A stretch of DNA of 64,000 nt from Pycnopodia helianthoides (GCA_032158295.1 CM063255.1:13978094-14042093), one strand, 5' to 3'; positions 46,311-57,378 are shown, counted from the stretch's first letter. Numbers and translations are program-made. Notes: a model not told the origin generated them from the letters alone.

Positions 46311-46949
46311 AAGTCATATCAGAAATACCAATCAGGGCAAAATCTCTATTAAAATTTACCCCAACTGAACATTTTGTGACTATTTGGACCATTCAGGTAA
46401 CTGAGATTACATATTGGTTCCACTTTGTGTTATATTTCGGTTTTTATTTTTCACAAATATATTCATTCTTACAAATCGGTTTATTTGGACAATAATGTAC
46501 CACAAATAGAATTCATCTATTGCATGTGCTGCTTGTAAATATGACACTCAACATTTTTGGAAAATAATTAGGTACAAAGACAACTGGTGTGTTTCCGTTA
46601 ATCGTTTATTATTTACACATGACAATATTTTAAAAACATTCTTGAATATATGATTTATTGTTATGCCTGATAATAATTTAATTTAATACTTCAAACATAC
46701 AGACACATGTAGTTCATACTTTGGCAATGCATAAAAAAGCTAATAATTACAGCTTACTTGGTTGAAAGAGAGTAACAGTGCTAATACTTGGTTGAATAAG
46801 AGTAACAGTGCTAATTATGTTAAGCTATACAGTGATGTAATTTTGAAGCAGAGCAATGTTAATGTTAAAATTAAAACACATGCTTGACTGCAATATAACT
46901 TTTACAATAACATGAAAGAAATTCATCAGGCTGGTAAATTATCAACTTT
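46311..46949. other. No gene seen
   Basis: AT-rich. A short direct repeat (ACTTGGTTGAA, AGAGTAACAGTGCTAA) occurs twice at about 46,755-46,815. Confidence 0.4.
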
Positions 46950-47120
46950 GTAACTGAATTTTTCTATTAACACAGCCAATTACTTACGTAGTTTCATTTA
47001 CATTTCAACTAGTTTAACTAGTCATCCTCAGAACAAAGCACCACTTACCACTAGTCGGTTGGCTAGTCAAAACATAAACGAAACTAAGTAATTGGCTGTG
47101 TTTATTGAAAATTCATTTAC
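46950..47120. repeat. Imperfect inverted repeat, about 50-bp arms
   Basis: Arms at about 46,950-47,001 and 47,073-47,120 share AACACAGCCAATTACTTA and GTTTC-TTTA complements. The loop contains ACTAGTTTAACTAGTCATCC. It may be the end of a larger mobile element. Confidence 0.65.
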
Positions 47121-47459
47121 AAACTTTCATAATATAATTAAACAAAGCAAACAATTCATTTTTATTCCATAGAATTGCAAATGAAACGTGAAAAAAATGT
47201 ACACAAACAATGTCATTGTAATCGTAAGTCTTTTAAAACATTTACCTTAACTAGGGAACCACTAGTGAACAAGATATTATATCCAAGTATAAACTTATCC
47301 AAGTACATGTACCAGGTATTAAAAATATTCAGGTAAACTAGAACAAGACCATGTACACTGTAATAGCCACTTTCCATTTTCAGTGATTAAAAACTAAGTC
47401 TGTAAAGACAGATCATTACAGACATGTTGGTGATTTACAAACAATATGTGTGTAATTAA

Positions 47460-47580
47460 AGGCACTGGACACCTTTGGTAATTGTCAAAAGACCAGTCTT
47501 CTCACTTGGTGTATCTCAACAAATGCATAAAATAACAAACCTGTGAAAATTTGAACTCAATTGGTCGTCATAAATTACAA
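47460..47580. mobile_element. Truncated TTAA-flanked MITE, AGGCACTGG family
   Basis: Preceded by TTAA at 47,456-47,459. Reads AGGCACTGGACACCTTTGG, AAGACCAGTCTTCTC and GGTGTATCTCAACAAATG, then loses similarity near 47,570. No right end was found. Confidence 0.65.
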
Positions 47581-47689
47581 ATGGTTGAACCAAAAAGAAT
47601 CACTTCATTGTGCCCATTCGCAAATGATGATATTTTTTGAATTGTGCCATATACACCACCTGTCAACATAACTATGCTATCATCTCTTC

Positions 47690-49646
47690 TCAGACTCCTT
47701 TCATTCTCGCTGGAATGGTACACTTTCCCTTTCCAAACCATTCTCTCTTGTGCACATTCATTACTGCCAGAGGCTCAATCTGCAGCTGGGCAAGAGCTTC
47801 TCTTTGCTCAGGTGTAGGCTGTACTATTGATGGCCTTCCAAGCAACAATACTTCACCTTCATGTTCATTATGAACCATCTTGTATGGGTTTATTAAGTGG
47901 TTTAAAAGTTCTTGAGCTGATTCACTCAATCTAGTTCGCAGAATAACCAATGGTAATGCCTTGAGGAGCATAAATTTTTTGGCAATTTGATGGGTCACAC
48001 ATTTAGTTCCCTTCGCTAGATTCTTGAGTATCCTATTTCCATTCTCGAACCCAAAGGCAGAATGTGTCCAAAGTGGACCCAATTAAAGCACTGACTTGGG
48101 AAGGTGAAGAAGCTGGTGCACATTGAAAGTACATGCTTCTATCCCATACAAAACTTCTACCCTACCTACAAATTCAGTCGGAAGGATATCAGCTTTGTTT
48201 ATATCAGCATAAGAAATAACTTCTTGAAGAAGTCGGAAGATCTACTCACAAAGGAGGATCCAATGTTTGAGATAGCTTATTGGCAAGATATCTTTCAAAC
48301 AAGGGACAATATAGAACAGCAGCCACCACTTCCACTCAGTTGCTTTCCAATGTTTCAATGTATTTAGAGGTCTTGGAAGACGAGTTATCTCATGAATTGG
48401 CTTGATAGCCATAATTCTAGCATTTGTGGTAGCTTGCACTCTTGGTGATCCAATGTAGTACTCTTTTTGTACATCATGAAGCCAGGCATTTGTGATCTGT
48501 CTTACAACACCCAACAACACACAATGCATGTAATCAGGGCAAACACTGGATATGATGTTAAATGACGGTGGTAAATTGATTAGAATGGAGGGACCTTTTA
48601 CTCCATTAATAATCCTTCACTCTCTTAGGGCCTGTTGCATGTTAAGCAGAGTTTCTCTCTGTGTTCTTTCCTGATAATCATTTTCCCTAAGGGATAAACC
48701 CTGGATGTGCCACCACCACGTGGTATTTGTTGTCCTGGGTGCAAGGGCCATGGGCAACCGAACCCACCATTAAACTGAATGAAGTTTTGTATGGTGGGTT
48801 GTGCCACTGAGTCTACACAGCAGGCAAGAGGGAAACACTTTGTTACCTTGATTTGACCATCTGGCAGTTTCCATCTCACCCCCTGCGTAGCCAAGTTTTC
48901 AGCTTCTTCTACAAATGGCTTAAAAAATAAATTCATGTCAGTGTCTTTTTCCCAAACCATAAGCCAGCCAACATAATGTTCTTATCCCTCTCTCTTGGTG
49001 GTAACTCATTGATGGTAACATGCACTGGCCATATTGAGTACCCAGAGAAAGCAAACACAGGTGCATCATCAGTGTTGAAGCAGTAAGAAAGATTATTGTG
49101 ATCACTCAACACACCCCCCATCTGCACACAACTATTGGTACATTGTGCCGTTCCATATATTGTGCCATCCTCAACAACTTCCCCCCGAAATCTCTCCTCC
49201 AGCTGATCTCTAATTTTGTCTTGTTCATTTGGTTAGCCAAAGGTATTGTCAAAAAATAATTGCCATCAGTCTTGTCACCTAAGTTACAGATTTGGTCGCT
49301 TTCAGGGCAATGAACCTCTTCAACTACATTATACCCCCTCTTAGCTACATAAGTTAAACAAGTCTTACAAAAGAAATGGCATTGAACATGAGAACCACAA
49401 TTAAAAAGTTTAGTAAATAGAAATTTACTATTGGGAACAACCTCAACTCCAAATAGCACATTGACAAGTTTAAGTAAATCTTCTAAAGCCAGTCCTGTGA
49501 TATTGTGGCGGAGAGCGTATGCTAAAATCAGTAACAATGCCTCACTACGATTCGTGTTTGTCGCAATTCCCAAAGGGTCGTCAGGATTCGATGGGCCTGC
49601 AATGTCGAAGGGCTGCTGTACATCTTCGCTACCTGATGAATATTCC
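47690..49646 (-). pseudogene. CACTA/EnSpm-type (tnp2-like) transposase, broken
   Basis: On the minus strand consecutive frames give, in order: a Cys-rich segment (VQCHFFCKTC), CFNTDDAPVFAFSGYSIWPV, TINELPPRERDKNIMLAGLW, FGKK, MNLFFKPFVEE, QNFIQFNGGFGCPWPLHPG, INGVKGPSILINLPPSF, DYMHCVLLGVVRQITNAW, KATEWKWWLLFYIVPCLKDI, NVHQLLHLP and GPLWTHSAFGFENGN. This is the conserved core of tnp2/EnSpm transposases of animals and plants. Frame changes near 49,115, 48,945 and 48,620 and in-frame stops near 48,242 and 48,085 make it non-functional. An acceptor (TTATATAG) at about 49,647 begins this long exon; the 5' exon is at 50,642. Confidence 0.82.
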
Positions 49647-49730
49647 TATATAATGAAATCTTCAAGAAAAGTTTGAAGATTTATAAACTATCTGTCACTG
49701 TTTGTGTGTTCAAAACAATGTTGCAGTTAA

Positions 49731-50061
49731 AGGCACTGGACACTATTGGTAATTACTCAAAACAATTGTTAGCATAACAACTTACCTGGTTAACGAGCAA
49801 TGGAGAGCCATTGATAGTATAAAACATTGTGAGAAACAGCTCCCTCTGAAGTAACGTTGTTTTTGAGAAAGAAGAAATTTCTCACAAGCATCTGAAAGCA
49901 CACAACTTGTGCGGCAAGGGTGTTTTTCTTCCATTATTCTCTCGCAACTTTGATGTCCAATTGAGTCAAAATTTTCACAGGTTTGTAATTTTATGCATAT
50001 GTTGAGAAACACCAAGAGAGAAGACTGGTATTTTGACAATTACCAAAGGTGTCCAGTGCCT
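49731..50061 (-). mobile_element. TTAA-flanked MITE, AGGCACTGG family, inverted copy
   Basis: 331 bp, ends AGGCACTGGACACTATTGG and CCAAAGGTGTCCAGTGCCT, TTAA at 49,727-49,730 and 50,062-50,065. It lies in the intron of the CACTA transposase remnant, opposite to the next copy. Confidence 0.85.
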
Positions 50062-50075
50062 TTAAAGGCTCTTAA

Positions 50076-50454
50076 AGACACTGGACACTATTGGTAATTG
50101 TCAAAGACTAGTCTTCACAGTTGGTGTATCTCAACATATGCATAAAATAACAAACCTGTGAAAATTTGAGCTCAATCGGTCGTCGAAGTTGCGAGATATT
50201 AATGAAAGAAAAAGACACCCTTGTCGCACCATGGTCACACGAAGTTGTGTGCTTTCAGATGCTTGATTTTGAGACCTCAAATTCTAAATCTGAGGTCTCG
50301 AAATCAAATTCGTGGAAAATTACTTCTTTCTTGAAAACTACGTCACTTCAGAGAGAGCTGTTCCTCACAATGTTTTATACTATCAACCTCTCCTCATTAC
50401 TTGTAATAAAGAAAGGTTTTTATGACAATAATTATTTTGAGTAATTACCTGCCT
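50076..50454 (+). mobile_element. TTAA-flanked MITE, AGGCACTGG family, second copy
   Basis: 379 bp, begins AGACACTGGACACTATTGG, ends TAATTACCTGCCT with a small deletion in the right terminal repeat, TTAA at 50,072-50,075 and 50,455-50,458. Internal palindrome GAGACCTCAAATTC/TCTGAGGTCTC. Only 6 bp separate its left TTAA from the right TTAA of the preceding copy. Confidence 0.85.
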
Positions 50455-50641
50455 TTAACACTCTGTAAATGACCGTTAGGTCGGAATGCTTTATTTGCGT
50501 TCTCTTATTATACCCATAGATGAATATACAAAATGAATTTCAGCAAAATTTAAGAGGTGACCTGTACCAATTTTCAGACATTTGGTTGGTGTGACACAGA
50601 ATGATCCTACATTACTTGTTGTATCCAAACAACATGCTTAC

Positions 50642-50894
50642 CTCATAATCACTGGGTACAGAACTGTTTTCATCAGATAAATCTTGAAGATCAGGTCCTT
50701 ACTTGAATTGGAGGTACATGTACATGTATAGCATACAAGCTTTTCAGTAATTTCCCCAACTGCTGAATCATCTTGCAGTTGTGATACATCAGATACATCA
50801 AATTCACTGGATTCATAAGATGCACTTCTTACATGTTGAGCTCCTTTATTGAGCAGAGAAAGGCTATCGGTGGAATTATGGCATGGAGAGCTTC
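50642..50894 (-). pseudogene. 5' exon of the CACTA-type transposase remnant
   Basis: Between the acceptor AAACACAG and the donor GAG|GTAAGC the minus strand encodes a Ser/Asp/Glu-rich segment (ASYESSEFDVSDVSQLQDD ... DLQDLSDENSSVPSDYE), with one frame change in the middle. The donor joins across the MITE-filled intron to EYSSGSEDVQQPFD at 49,646. The acidic N-terminal region before a Cys-rich segment fits tnp2-type proteins. Inference rests on splice signals and composition. Confidence 0.5.
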
Positions 50895-51121
50895 CTGTGT
50901 TTAATAAAATGATGATGTATTAGAAACAATTTCTTTAAAGTGTAAATAAGTGATATTTTCAAGAAAGTCCCTTTTTTAAGCCAAGCCCCCAAAACGGTGC
51001 TAGTTGAATTAGTTGGAGGTATTAAGGGCGTGTTGTCGGCACTATGTGCTTGTTGGCGGCTTAGTATGACCCCATATGCATGTGTAAGAAACAACTAATG
51101 TTACAATTGTGATAATTTTTC

Positions 51122-51299
51122 AGAAGCAGCAGAATGAACTCCGCAAGCAGGCAATGAACAGCCGTTTAAATACGGTGATTGCCATGGAAAAAAGTGCTCC
51201 CTTAGCCTCCAACTCCCTGCAGTCACCAAGGAAGCGGGTTTCCATTTCTAGTTTGGAGGAGGAGGAGGATGATATTGTGACGGAACAGGGAGTAGACTT
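51122..51299 (+). CDS. Possible exon of an unrecognised protein
   Basis: Acceptor AATTTTTCAG and donor GACTTG|GTAAAG bracket a stretch reading KQQNELRKQAMNSRLNTVIA, SPRKRVSISSLEEEEDD and IVTEQGVDL. It is coiled-coil-like then Ser/acid-rich, as in many nuclear or regulatory proteins. An LTR-like sequence begins about 35 bp later. It could also belong to a transposon. No partner exon was found. Confidence 0.35.
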
Positions 51300-51332
51300 G
51301 GTAAAGTTTACTGCACCTGACGCAGTGCACAT

Positions 51333-52369
51333 TGTGCGTTGCGGGGGGTGCTAGCGGTGCATATAAGCGAGCAGCACTGGTTTTCCCGCCGCTTTTTGGT
51401 CTAGTGTCTTTTGATGTAGTTTTTTGCTCTATTACTGTTAGTGTTCTAGTTCTGTGACCGTGAACTGTGCGTTGGCACTGTGTTGAGACCAAATTGTGGG
51501 TTCCCACTGCTACTGTGTGCGTTATCTTTAGCTGGTGGTTGAGCTGTGTGACCCGTGGTGTTTCTACGTTCAGCGGGAGAGATTCACTAGCGAGATGGGT
51601 TTTATCGTATAAGTAAACTTTATGGTAATGTAAGGCTCGGAGTTGTAGAGCGTGAATTGTGGAACCTTTATTGGAGGCTGAAGCATTGGAAGGTTGTGTG
51701 AGTTGTATGCCATTGAATACACGTTGGTGTAGAACGGCCGAGGTACGATTCAGTTGCGATCACTGTGCGGGCTACCCGGAAGGTTATTAGAGTAGCGCTG
51801 ACGAGTTCTTTAGAGAGGGTTTTTGTAATCCGCATGAAGTTTCTATTGTGCAGACTGCCAGTCTGTGAGGTTTATTAGCATAATACAGTGTGAGGTATAC
51901 CTGTGTTTGGCGAGGCTGATTCCTAGCGCTATGCCGACTGAGGTTGTACTGAGGTTTATGCTGCTTACTACACTTGTTTGTGTTACTGAGGTTTATTACA
52001 TTAAGGTGAGGTTTATTACCATTATCTGGTTGTGTAATTACTATTATTGTTGAGTGATTCATTGAACGTTTATGAGAAATAAAACCATTGTTACTGTTAT
52101 TGAAGACCTGGTATCCTTGTGAGGTTTATTGAGGTTTATGGTGATTGCTCTGATTCTAGCTATTAGGAATATCATTCTCAATCGGTGGTAAACTTCCACC
52201 AAACGAACTGCCCCTAGGCATAGCCGCCGTTCGTTATTGTCCCCCCTTTTGTCTGGGTAGCCGCTCACCCTTGCATAAGGTCAATAAATATTATTGGGGT
52301 TGGATAAGCACCCTGGGTTGTGTCTGGTCTTCACCGACCTAGTCGCTGACTCGAGGGTGTCCCGCCACA
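51333..52369 (+). mobile_element. Possible LTR of a Ty3/gypsy-type element
   Basis: A sequence of about 1.04 kb starts near TGTGCGTTGCGGGG and ends CCCGCCACA. It contains a TATA-like CATATAAGC near 51,360 and AATAAA signals near 52,080 and 52,285. ATGGTGGGATTCTGAG directly follows, a position where gypsy elements carry the primer-binding region. A gag-like frame follows. The motif GAGGTTTAT occurs six times between 51,867 and 52,140. No second LTR is seen. Confidence 0.45.
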
Positions 52370-52495
52370 AATGGTGGGATTCTGAGTTTGATTTCCTTGG
52401 TGATTTAAAAGCAATTGTATTTTGATATTTTGGTGTAAAAGGTTTATTTCTGTAAAACATGAGTTTGAGGTTACTGGGGAAGAGTAACCCTCAGT

Positions 52496-53052
52496 ATGAG
52501 TAGAAGAGAGTCAGATGGTGTCACCTTAAGGGTTAAGGTTGACCGGGCTCCTTTTCGGGATGAACTGTGTCGCTCCAGAATGGAGGTTCAATGGTTAAAG
52601 TTGGAAAGAGGTGTCTCGCCGCTGAGGTTGAGACACTGAAAAAGAAGGCAAAGCCTAAAGGCACTGATGAGGTTGACTCTGATGTGTTTTTCAAGTTGCC
52701 TGAGGAAACCTCTGGGTATGCCTCCTACTGTGGAGAGAAGTAGTCAGTTGAGTAGTGAGGTTGATACTAACCTCATGGGTCCATGGCCACTTAAGAGAGA
52801 GAAGAGGTTGGTGGGTGATGAGGTTTTGAGTAAACCTCAAGATGAACCTCATGAACAAAGGGCACGCCGCCCTTCGATAACCCCCGACAGGTACAATGGT
52901 AAGGTGTTGTGGAATGATTACCACAGACACTTTGAGGCCTGAAAAAAGGTTAATCAGTGGAGTGAGGAGCAGGCAGCCGAGTTTTTGGCTGCAAGCCTTC
53001 AGGCTGATGCGCTCCGGATCCTTGGTGATGGAGCCAACCAGACCCAACAATA
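52496..53052 (+). pseudogene. Ty3/gypsy-type gag fragment
   Basis: In broken frames the plus strand reads MSRRESDGVTLRVKVDR, then PDRYNGKVLWNDYHRHFEA, KKVNQWSEEQAAEFLAASL and QADALRILGDGANQTQQ. The order (F/Y)-x-G-x3-W-x2-Y...HFE...W...AA-FLA-SL...A is the capsid-type core of metazoan gypsy gag. A stop after HFEA and earlier frame changes show decay. It lies just after the candidate LTR. Confidence 0.65.
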
Positions 53053-53139
53053 AACCTTGGCTATGATCTTCCTTCATATGCTTCAACATCTCAGCGAAAA
53101 ATACCTGCCAGAACTGGGGATTCTCAAGCTAAGAGGAAG

Positions 53140-53750
53140 AGAAAATTGGTCACAGCACCATCTACAAGTACATCATTAGATGCAGAGTTTGAACAATCTA
53201 TATCCTCACCTTAAGAATTGCTTGTCTCTGATGAACACAGTTTGGAAAGAAAAAGCTTTTAAATTAGATCACCCTTATGTCTTTCGCTGTGATTGCATAG
53301 ACAAATCAGAATGTAAAGGCTGTATTCAGAAACAAAACATCAATGTAAAGCTCAAGGAAAAGTGAACCGACTTCAGGAAGAAAAAACCTTCTTGAGAACA
53401 AACTTCAGGCTGCCTCTGAAAAGCATTTGTTTTCTTCAAAAGCTCTTGATACTGACACCAAAGTAATGAATCTTACAGGTCTGAACAGTAAACAAGTTTT
53501 CCAAGTATGTTAAACCAATTGCCAAAAAACAGATATTGGCAGGGTAAAAAAAAAGGTGACATCAAGTAAAGTTCCGAGGAGATTTAAATCATCTCCTCGC
53601 AAGTCTGGACCATGTTGAACGAGCTATAGGAAGACTCAAATGCTTCAAAATTCTCAAACATGTTTTACCCATCACACTACTCCCCCTGGTTGATCAAATC
53701 TTCATCATTTGTGCAGCAATCACTAATCTGTCACCCCCACCTGTAACATA
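53140..53750 (+). pseudogene. PIF/ISL2EU-like (DDE_Tnp_4-type) transposase with large internal deletion
   Basis: The N-terminal part shows CDCIDKSECKGCIQKQN, a coiled-coil start (VKLKEKVNRLQEEK) and MNLTGLNSKQVFQ. The C-terminal part reads HVERAIGRLKCFKILKHVLP and LVDQIFIICAAITNLSPPPV before a stop. HVERAIGR-(I/L)-K is the last catalytic-region motif of IS5/PIF-like transposases. The segment with the first aspartates is missing, and frames change between the parts. Confidence 0.65.
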
Positions 53751-53950
53751 AGTCATCCTGAGAAAAGTAAACGTTACAGTTTCATTTTCTGTAAGACTTT
53801 GCCAAAGTATGGCATGTGCAATTTATTCATAAAAGAACAAAACAGTTAAAAAACATACAGTTCATAATCTGCAGCATAACAAGTAGGCACAAAATGCATC
53901 TAATTGCTACTTATTACATACAACATGCACATTACCTCTTACCAAATTAA

Positions 53951-54335
53951 AGGAACATTACAGAATTGGTAAGAAAAAAACTTGTAAAATATACTTTTTG
54001 ATCACAGATTTACATAAAACTTACACGGTCTAATGATGATGATAGTAGAAAAAATCCCTTGAAATATTTCTGTCTGAAATGTCATATTTGATGAGAAATG
54101 AATAAACCAATTTTCCGATTGGAGTTTATGGCTCAGTGAGCGTTTTATTTATTTGTTGAATCTATATGATTTCATGCAAGTGTGTAATCTGTTTTTCACT
54201 ATTTTCTCGTGACCCAGATGGCCGATCGATCTCAAACTTCTACAGGTTTGTCAATTTATGTATATGGTGGATTACATAAAGTGCTTACACTGCCAGCAAC
54301 TGTTTTGTTAGAAAAACCAATTCTATAATGTTCCT
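53951..54335. mobile_element. TTAA-flanked MITE, AGGAACATT family, copy 2
   Basis: 385 bp with TTAA at 53,947-53,950 and 54,336-54,339. It is the reverse complement of the copy at 33,970 with modest divergence. Confidence 0.82.
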
Positions 54336-54339
54336 TTAA

Positions 54340-55160
54340 GGATGATCTCTGTGGTTTGCTTACTATGACCACTATAGTGTGTAGAAAAAGTTATTTATAT
54401 TGTACTATATTTTTACAACATCTCTATTTATATAATTATATTTTAAAACACACACATAAAAAGCAAATCATTTTCTGTGAACCTTCAAATGTGTGCATTA
54501 TTTTCTTGAGATTTTTTCATTGTGATAACTTTGTTGTAAACACATTCGCTATACATCATGGATTTCAATGAAAAATTGTTTATATTTGTTGCCAATCCCA
54601 TGTCAGTATTTATCTATAGACAGTATTAACCATAAAACTTTACAAAGTCAGGAAAAATAAACAATTTTTTTTAACCACATGGGTCAGTATTTAAACATAC
54701 AGTATGCATATGCCTATCGCAACTGCATGCAGAAAACAAGTAGGCCTACTACCTGAAATATATCCATTTAAAACCCAGTTTAATATGTATGTGTAGACAG
54801 TTTCAACCTCTGTTGCACTTTTTCAAATTATGTCATGTGCAATATATTCATAAAAGAACAAGTGCATCTATTAACACGTTTATTTTTATGTACATATTAA
54901 TAAATGATAAGCAACTCATTTGTTAACCTTTAGAGAATGCATTTTTCCTGAAATAGCTTTCTGTAAATCAGTTTGTAGAAACACATGCTTACTTGTGGAA
55001 AAACCATTAATACTTGTTTCAAATTCCGTGTCATAATTGAGCTACACAATGTATAGACAGTATTTACCACATTACTTGCAATATCAAAAAAAGTAACCCA
55101 AATGTTGTTCATTCACACAAGTCAGTGTTAAGAATAACACTAAACAAAACAGGACATTTA
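54340..55160. other. No gene seen
   Basis: AT-rich. A phrase ATTCATAAAAGAACAA recurs near 53,825 and 54,850, so parts of this stretch may be old repeat. Confidence 0.4.
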
Positions 55161-55162
55161 TT

Positions 55163-56290
55163 GTGCCCCTGGAAAGCTCAGATTCTGGTGAGGTAACAGA
55201 CTTGAGGGATATAAAATTGTATCGTTCAATGATGGAGGAAGCTAAGGAGAAATTCACAAACTCAAGTTCTTATGTTGAGCATGTTCAGATATTAACTTTG
55301 TCCCCTTTCACAATGCAGGAATTTGGTGCTTCTAATTATTTGGTCAAGAAAAGTTGTGCTGTGAAGAAAGAAAAAAGGAATACTTGGACAATGTGGTACA
55401 AATAAAGGAAAAGCCTTGTCTCCTGAACTGAAAACCGATATTGCTGCATTCTATGAAATGGACGAAAATAGTCATATGTGTCCTGGGGTGAAGGAAACTG
55501 TGACAGTTCGAGACAGAAATTGTGATTCTGTTTAAAGCATCAAAAACGTCTGGTGCACTCAAATTTGAAAGAATTACACGCTGCTTGGAATGAATGTTAT
55601 CCAGATAAGAAAGTTGGCTTTTCTACATTTGCTACCTTGTGACCGAAGTGGTGTGTTTGGCTGGTGCCTCTGGGACACATTCTGTTTGTGTATGCAAGTA
55701 TCACCTAAATCCCAAATTGATGGTGGAAGCTTGCTTGAAATGTGATGTACATAATCTTATCAGATACTGTGTATGTTCAGATGAATGTCACTCTGAATCG
55801 TGCATGATGGGCCAATGCAAAGACTGCCCGGGACGTCAGGGAGTCATTGATTACTTTAGCCAGTGTGATGATCTTGAGGATATTGAGAAGATCACTTACA
55901 TGCATATAAGCAGTGGGTCAGCACAGATAGGACACAGCTGGTAACAATCATAGAATCAAAGGAAGATTTCATTGAGAATTTGTCAACTCAGGTGGAAAAA
56001 CTGACCCGCCATACTGTAGTTACACAGCCAAAGCCCAGAGTTCATACATGAAATCACTTAAGGCATCCATGACTCCTCTGGAGGAAATCATGGTAAAAGG
56101 GTGATTTTGCTGAAAACTTTTCATATGTTGTGCAAGATGAAATTCAGAGTTTTCATTGGGAAAACAAGCAAGCCACCTTACATCCATTTGTTGCGTACCA
56201 AAGAAAAGAAGATGGAACCCTAGAACATCAGAATATACATGTATGTGTTGTTAGTGACTGCAAAGAACACAGTACAGTGACAGTCTTGTG
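55163..56290 (+). pseudogene. Putative DDE transposase-like gene, superfamily unassigned, broken
   Basis: Consecutive frames give TLSPFTMQEFGASNYLVKK, KALSPELKTDIAAFYEMDEN, KHQKRLVHSNLKELHAAWNE, VCLAGASGTHSVCVCKYHLN, CMMGQCKDCPGRQ, WVSTDRTQLVTI, DFAENFSYVVQDEIQSFHW, NKQATLHPFVAYQ and VVSDCKEHSTVTV. I know this arrangement from large families of uncharacterised, probably transposon-derived proteins of invertebrates. The D in DFAEN and the D in VVSDC are candidate catalytic residues. At least four frame changes or stops interrupt it. Confidence 0.6.
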
Positions 56291-56299
56291 ATAAAAGTT

Positions 56300-56960
56300 C
56301 TTTTTAGCGAGTTCCAACAACCCCTTCCCCTTCCAAACCCCCCCTTTCTTCTAACCACCCCCTCTCTTTCCTTCATGTGGTTACATAAAAACATCAAAAA
56401 TGAGCTCTGTTCGAACCATTGCCTTGAGTAATTGGATAATGGAGACACTTGTCTCCCACCAAAAAACAACATCCAAACAGTCAGGGGATGATTTACTACC
56501 AGAGACCACACAGACATGTGTCTTCCTTTCACTCCCTTTAGCTGCCAATCTATCTTTGCTAGCACCGGATCTAGTGTCAAATTTCCCGCTCCGCAGTGCA
56601 CTTCGCTCAAATTTATTTTGGCAGTCTCCTTTTCAGACCCCACCCCCTGCCAACTTCTGTCCCCCTTCTGGTTTAGCCCTTTTACTAAACCACAACCCCC
56701 CTTCCCTATTAAGAACTATACACATATCGCCTCATACATGTGTGTACGTTCTTTAAAGCTATAGTTTCCATACATGATTCTCCATTTACAAGGGAAGAAT
56801 TTTATAAATACTATAACTAAAGCTTTTTGAACATTTTGTGTGAGCTCCGGTACTACTATTTTTTGTGGTAGTCCTCTGAAAACACTCTATATGATGCTTG
56901 TATGCAAATCCATCAAAATGTCTTTTGAGGGCACACTAGTCTCATCTTAAGGGTCTGTTT
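56300..56960. other. No gene seen
   Basis: Pyrimidine-rich, with runs of C that create long open frames on both strands. No domain was recognised. Confidence 0.35.
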
Positions 56961-56970
56961 ACACAAGGCT

Positions 56971-56996
56971 ACATGTACATGTACATGTACATGTAT
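56971..56996. repeat. ACATGT microsatellite
   Basis: About four copies of the self-complementary hexamer ACATGT just before the 24-bp array. Confidence 0.85.
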
Positions 56997-57020
56997 GATT
57001 CACTTTTCCCCTACACACAC

Positions 57021-57345
57021 GGCGTGTTCCTCTGGCCCAGATCTGGCGTGTTCCTCTGGCCCAGATCTGGCGTGTTCCTCTGGCCCAGATCTGGCGTGTT
57101 AGTCTGGTCAAGATCTGGCGTGCTTATCTGGCCCGGATCTGGTGTGTTCATCTGGCCCAGACAGGTACATACCACATCCGGCCCAGATAAGTATGCCAGA
57201 TCTGGCAAAATTTTAGCGCGCCAGATCACAGCCAGATCTGTCCCAGACATGATGTGCCAGATCTGGTGGCAGTTCATGCCAGAGCCATGCCAGATCTTGC
57301 CCAGATCCCATAGGCTATTTGCCCAGATCCCATAGGCTATCTGGG
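57021..57345. repeat. 24-bp CCCAGATCTGG minisatellite
   Basis: Six units of about 24 bp (GGCGTGTTCCTCTGGCCCAG then ATCT) at 57,021-57,164. About 180 bp follow in which GCCAGATCTGG and GCCCAGATC recur in both orientations. The period keeps one reading frame open as an 8-residue peptide repeat, which is not taken as coding. Confidence 0.85.
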
Positions 57346-57378
57346 TACCTTGTTATTGTACTATTTAATTTACTGAAC

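Noticed and set aside
56251..56756. Overlapping 118-130-codon open frames on both strands
   Set aside because: They come from pyrimidine-rich low-complexity sequence and show no domain.
56973..57335. Octapeptide-repeat protein
   Set aside because: The frame stays open only because the 24-bp repeat is a multiple of three; the complementary strand is open too.
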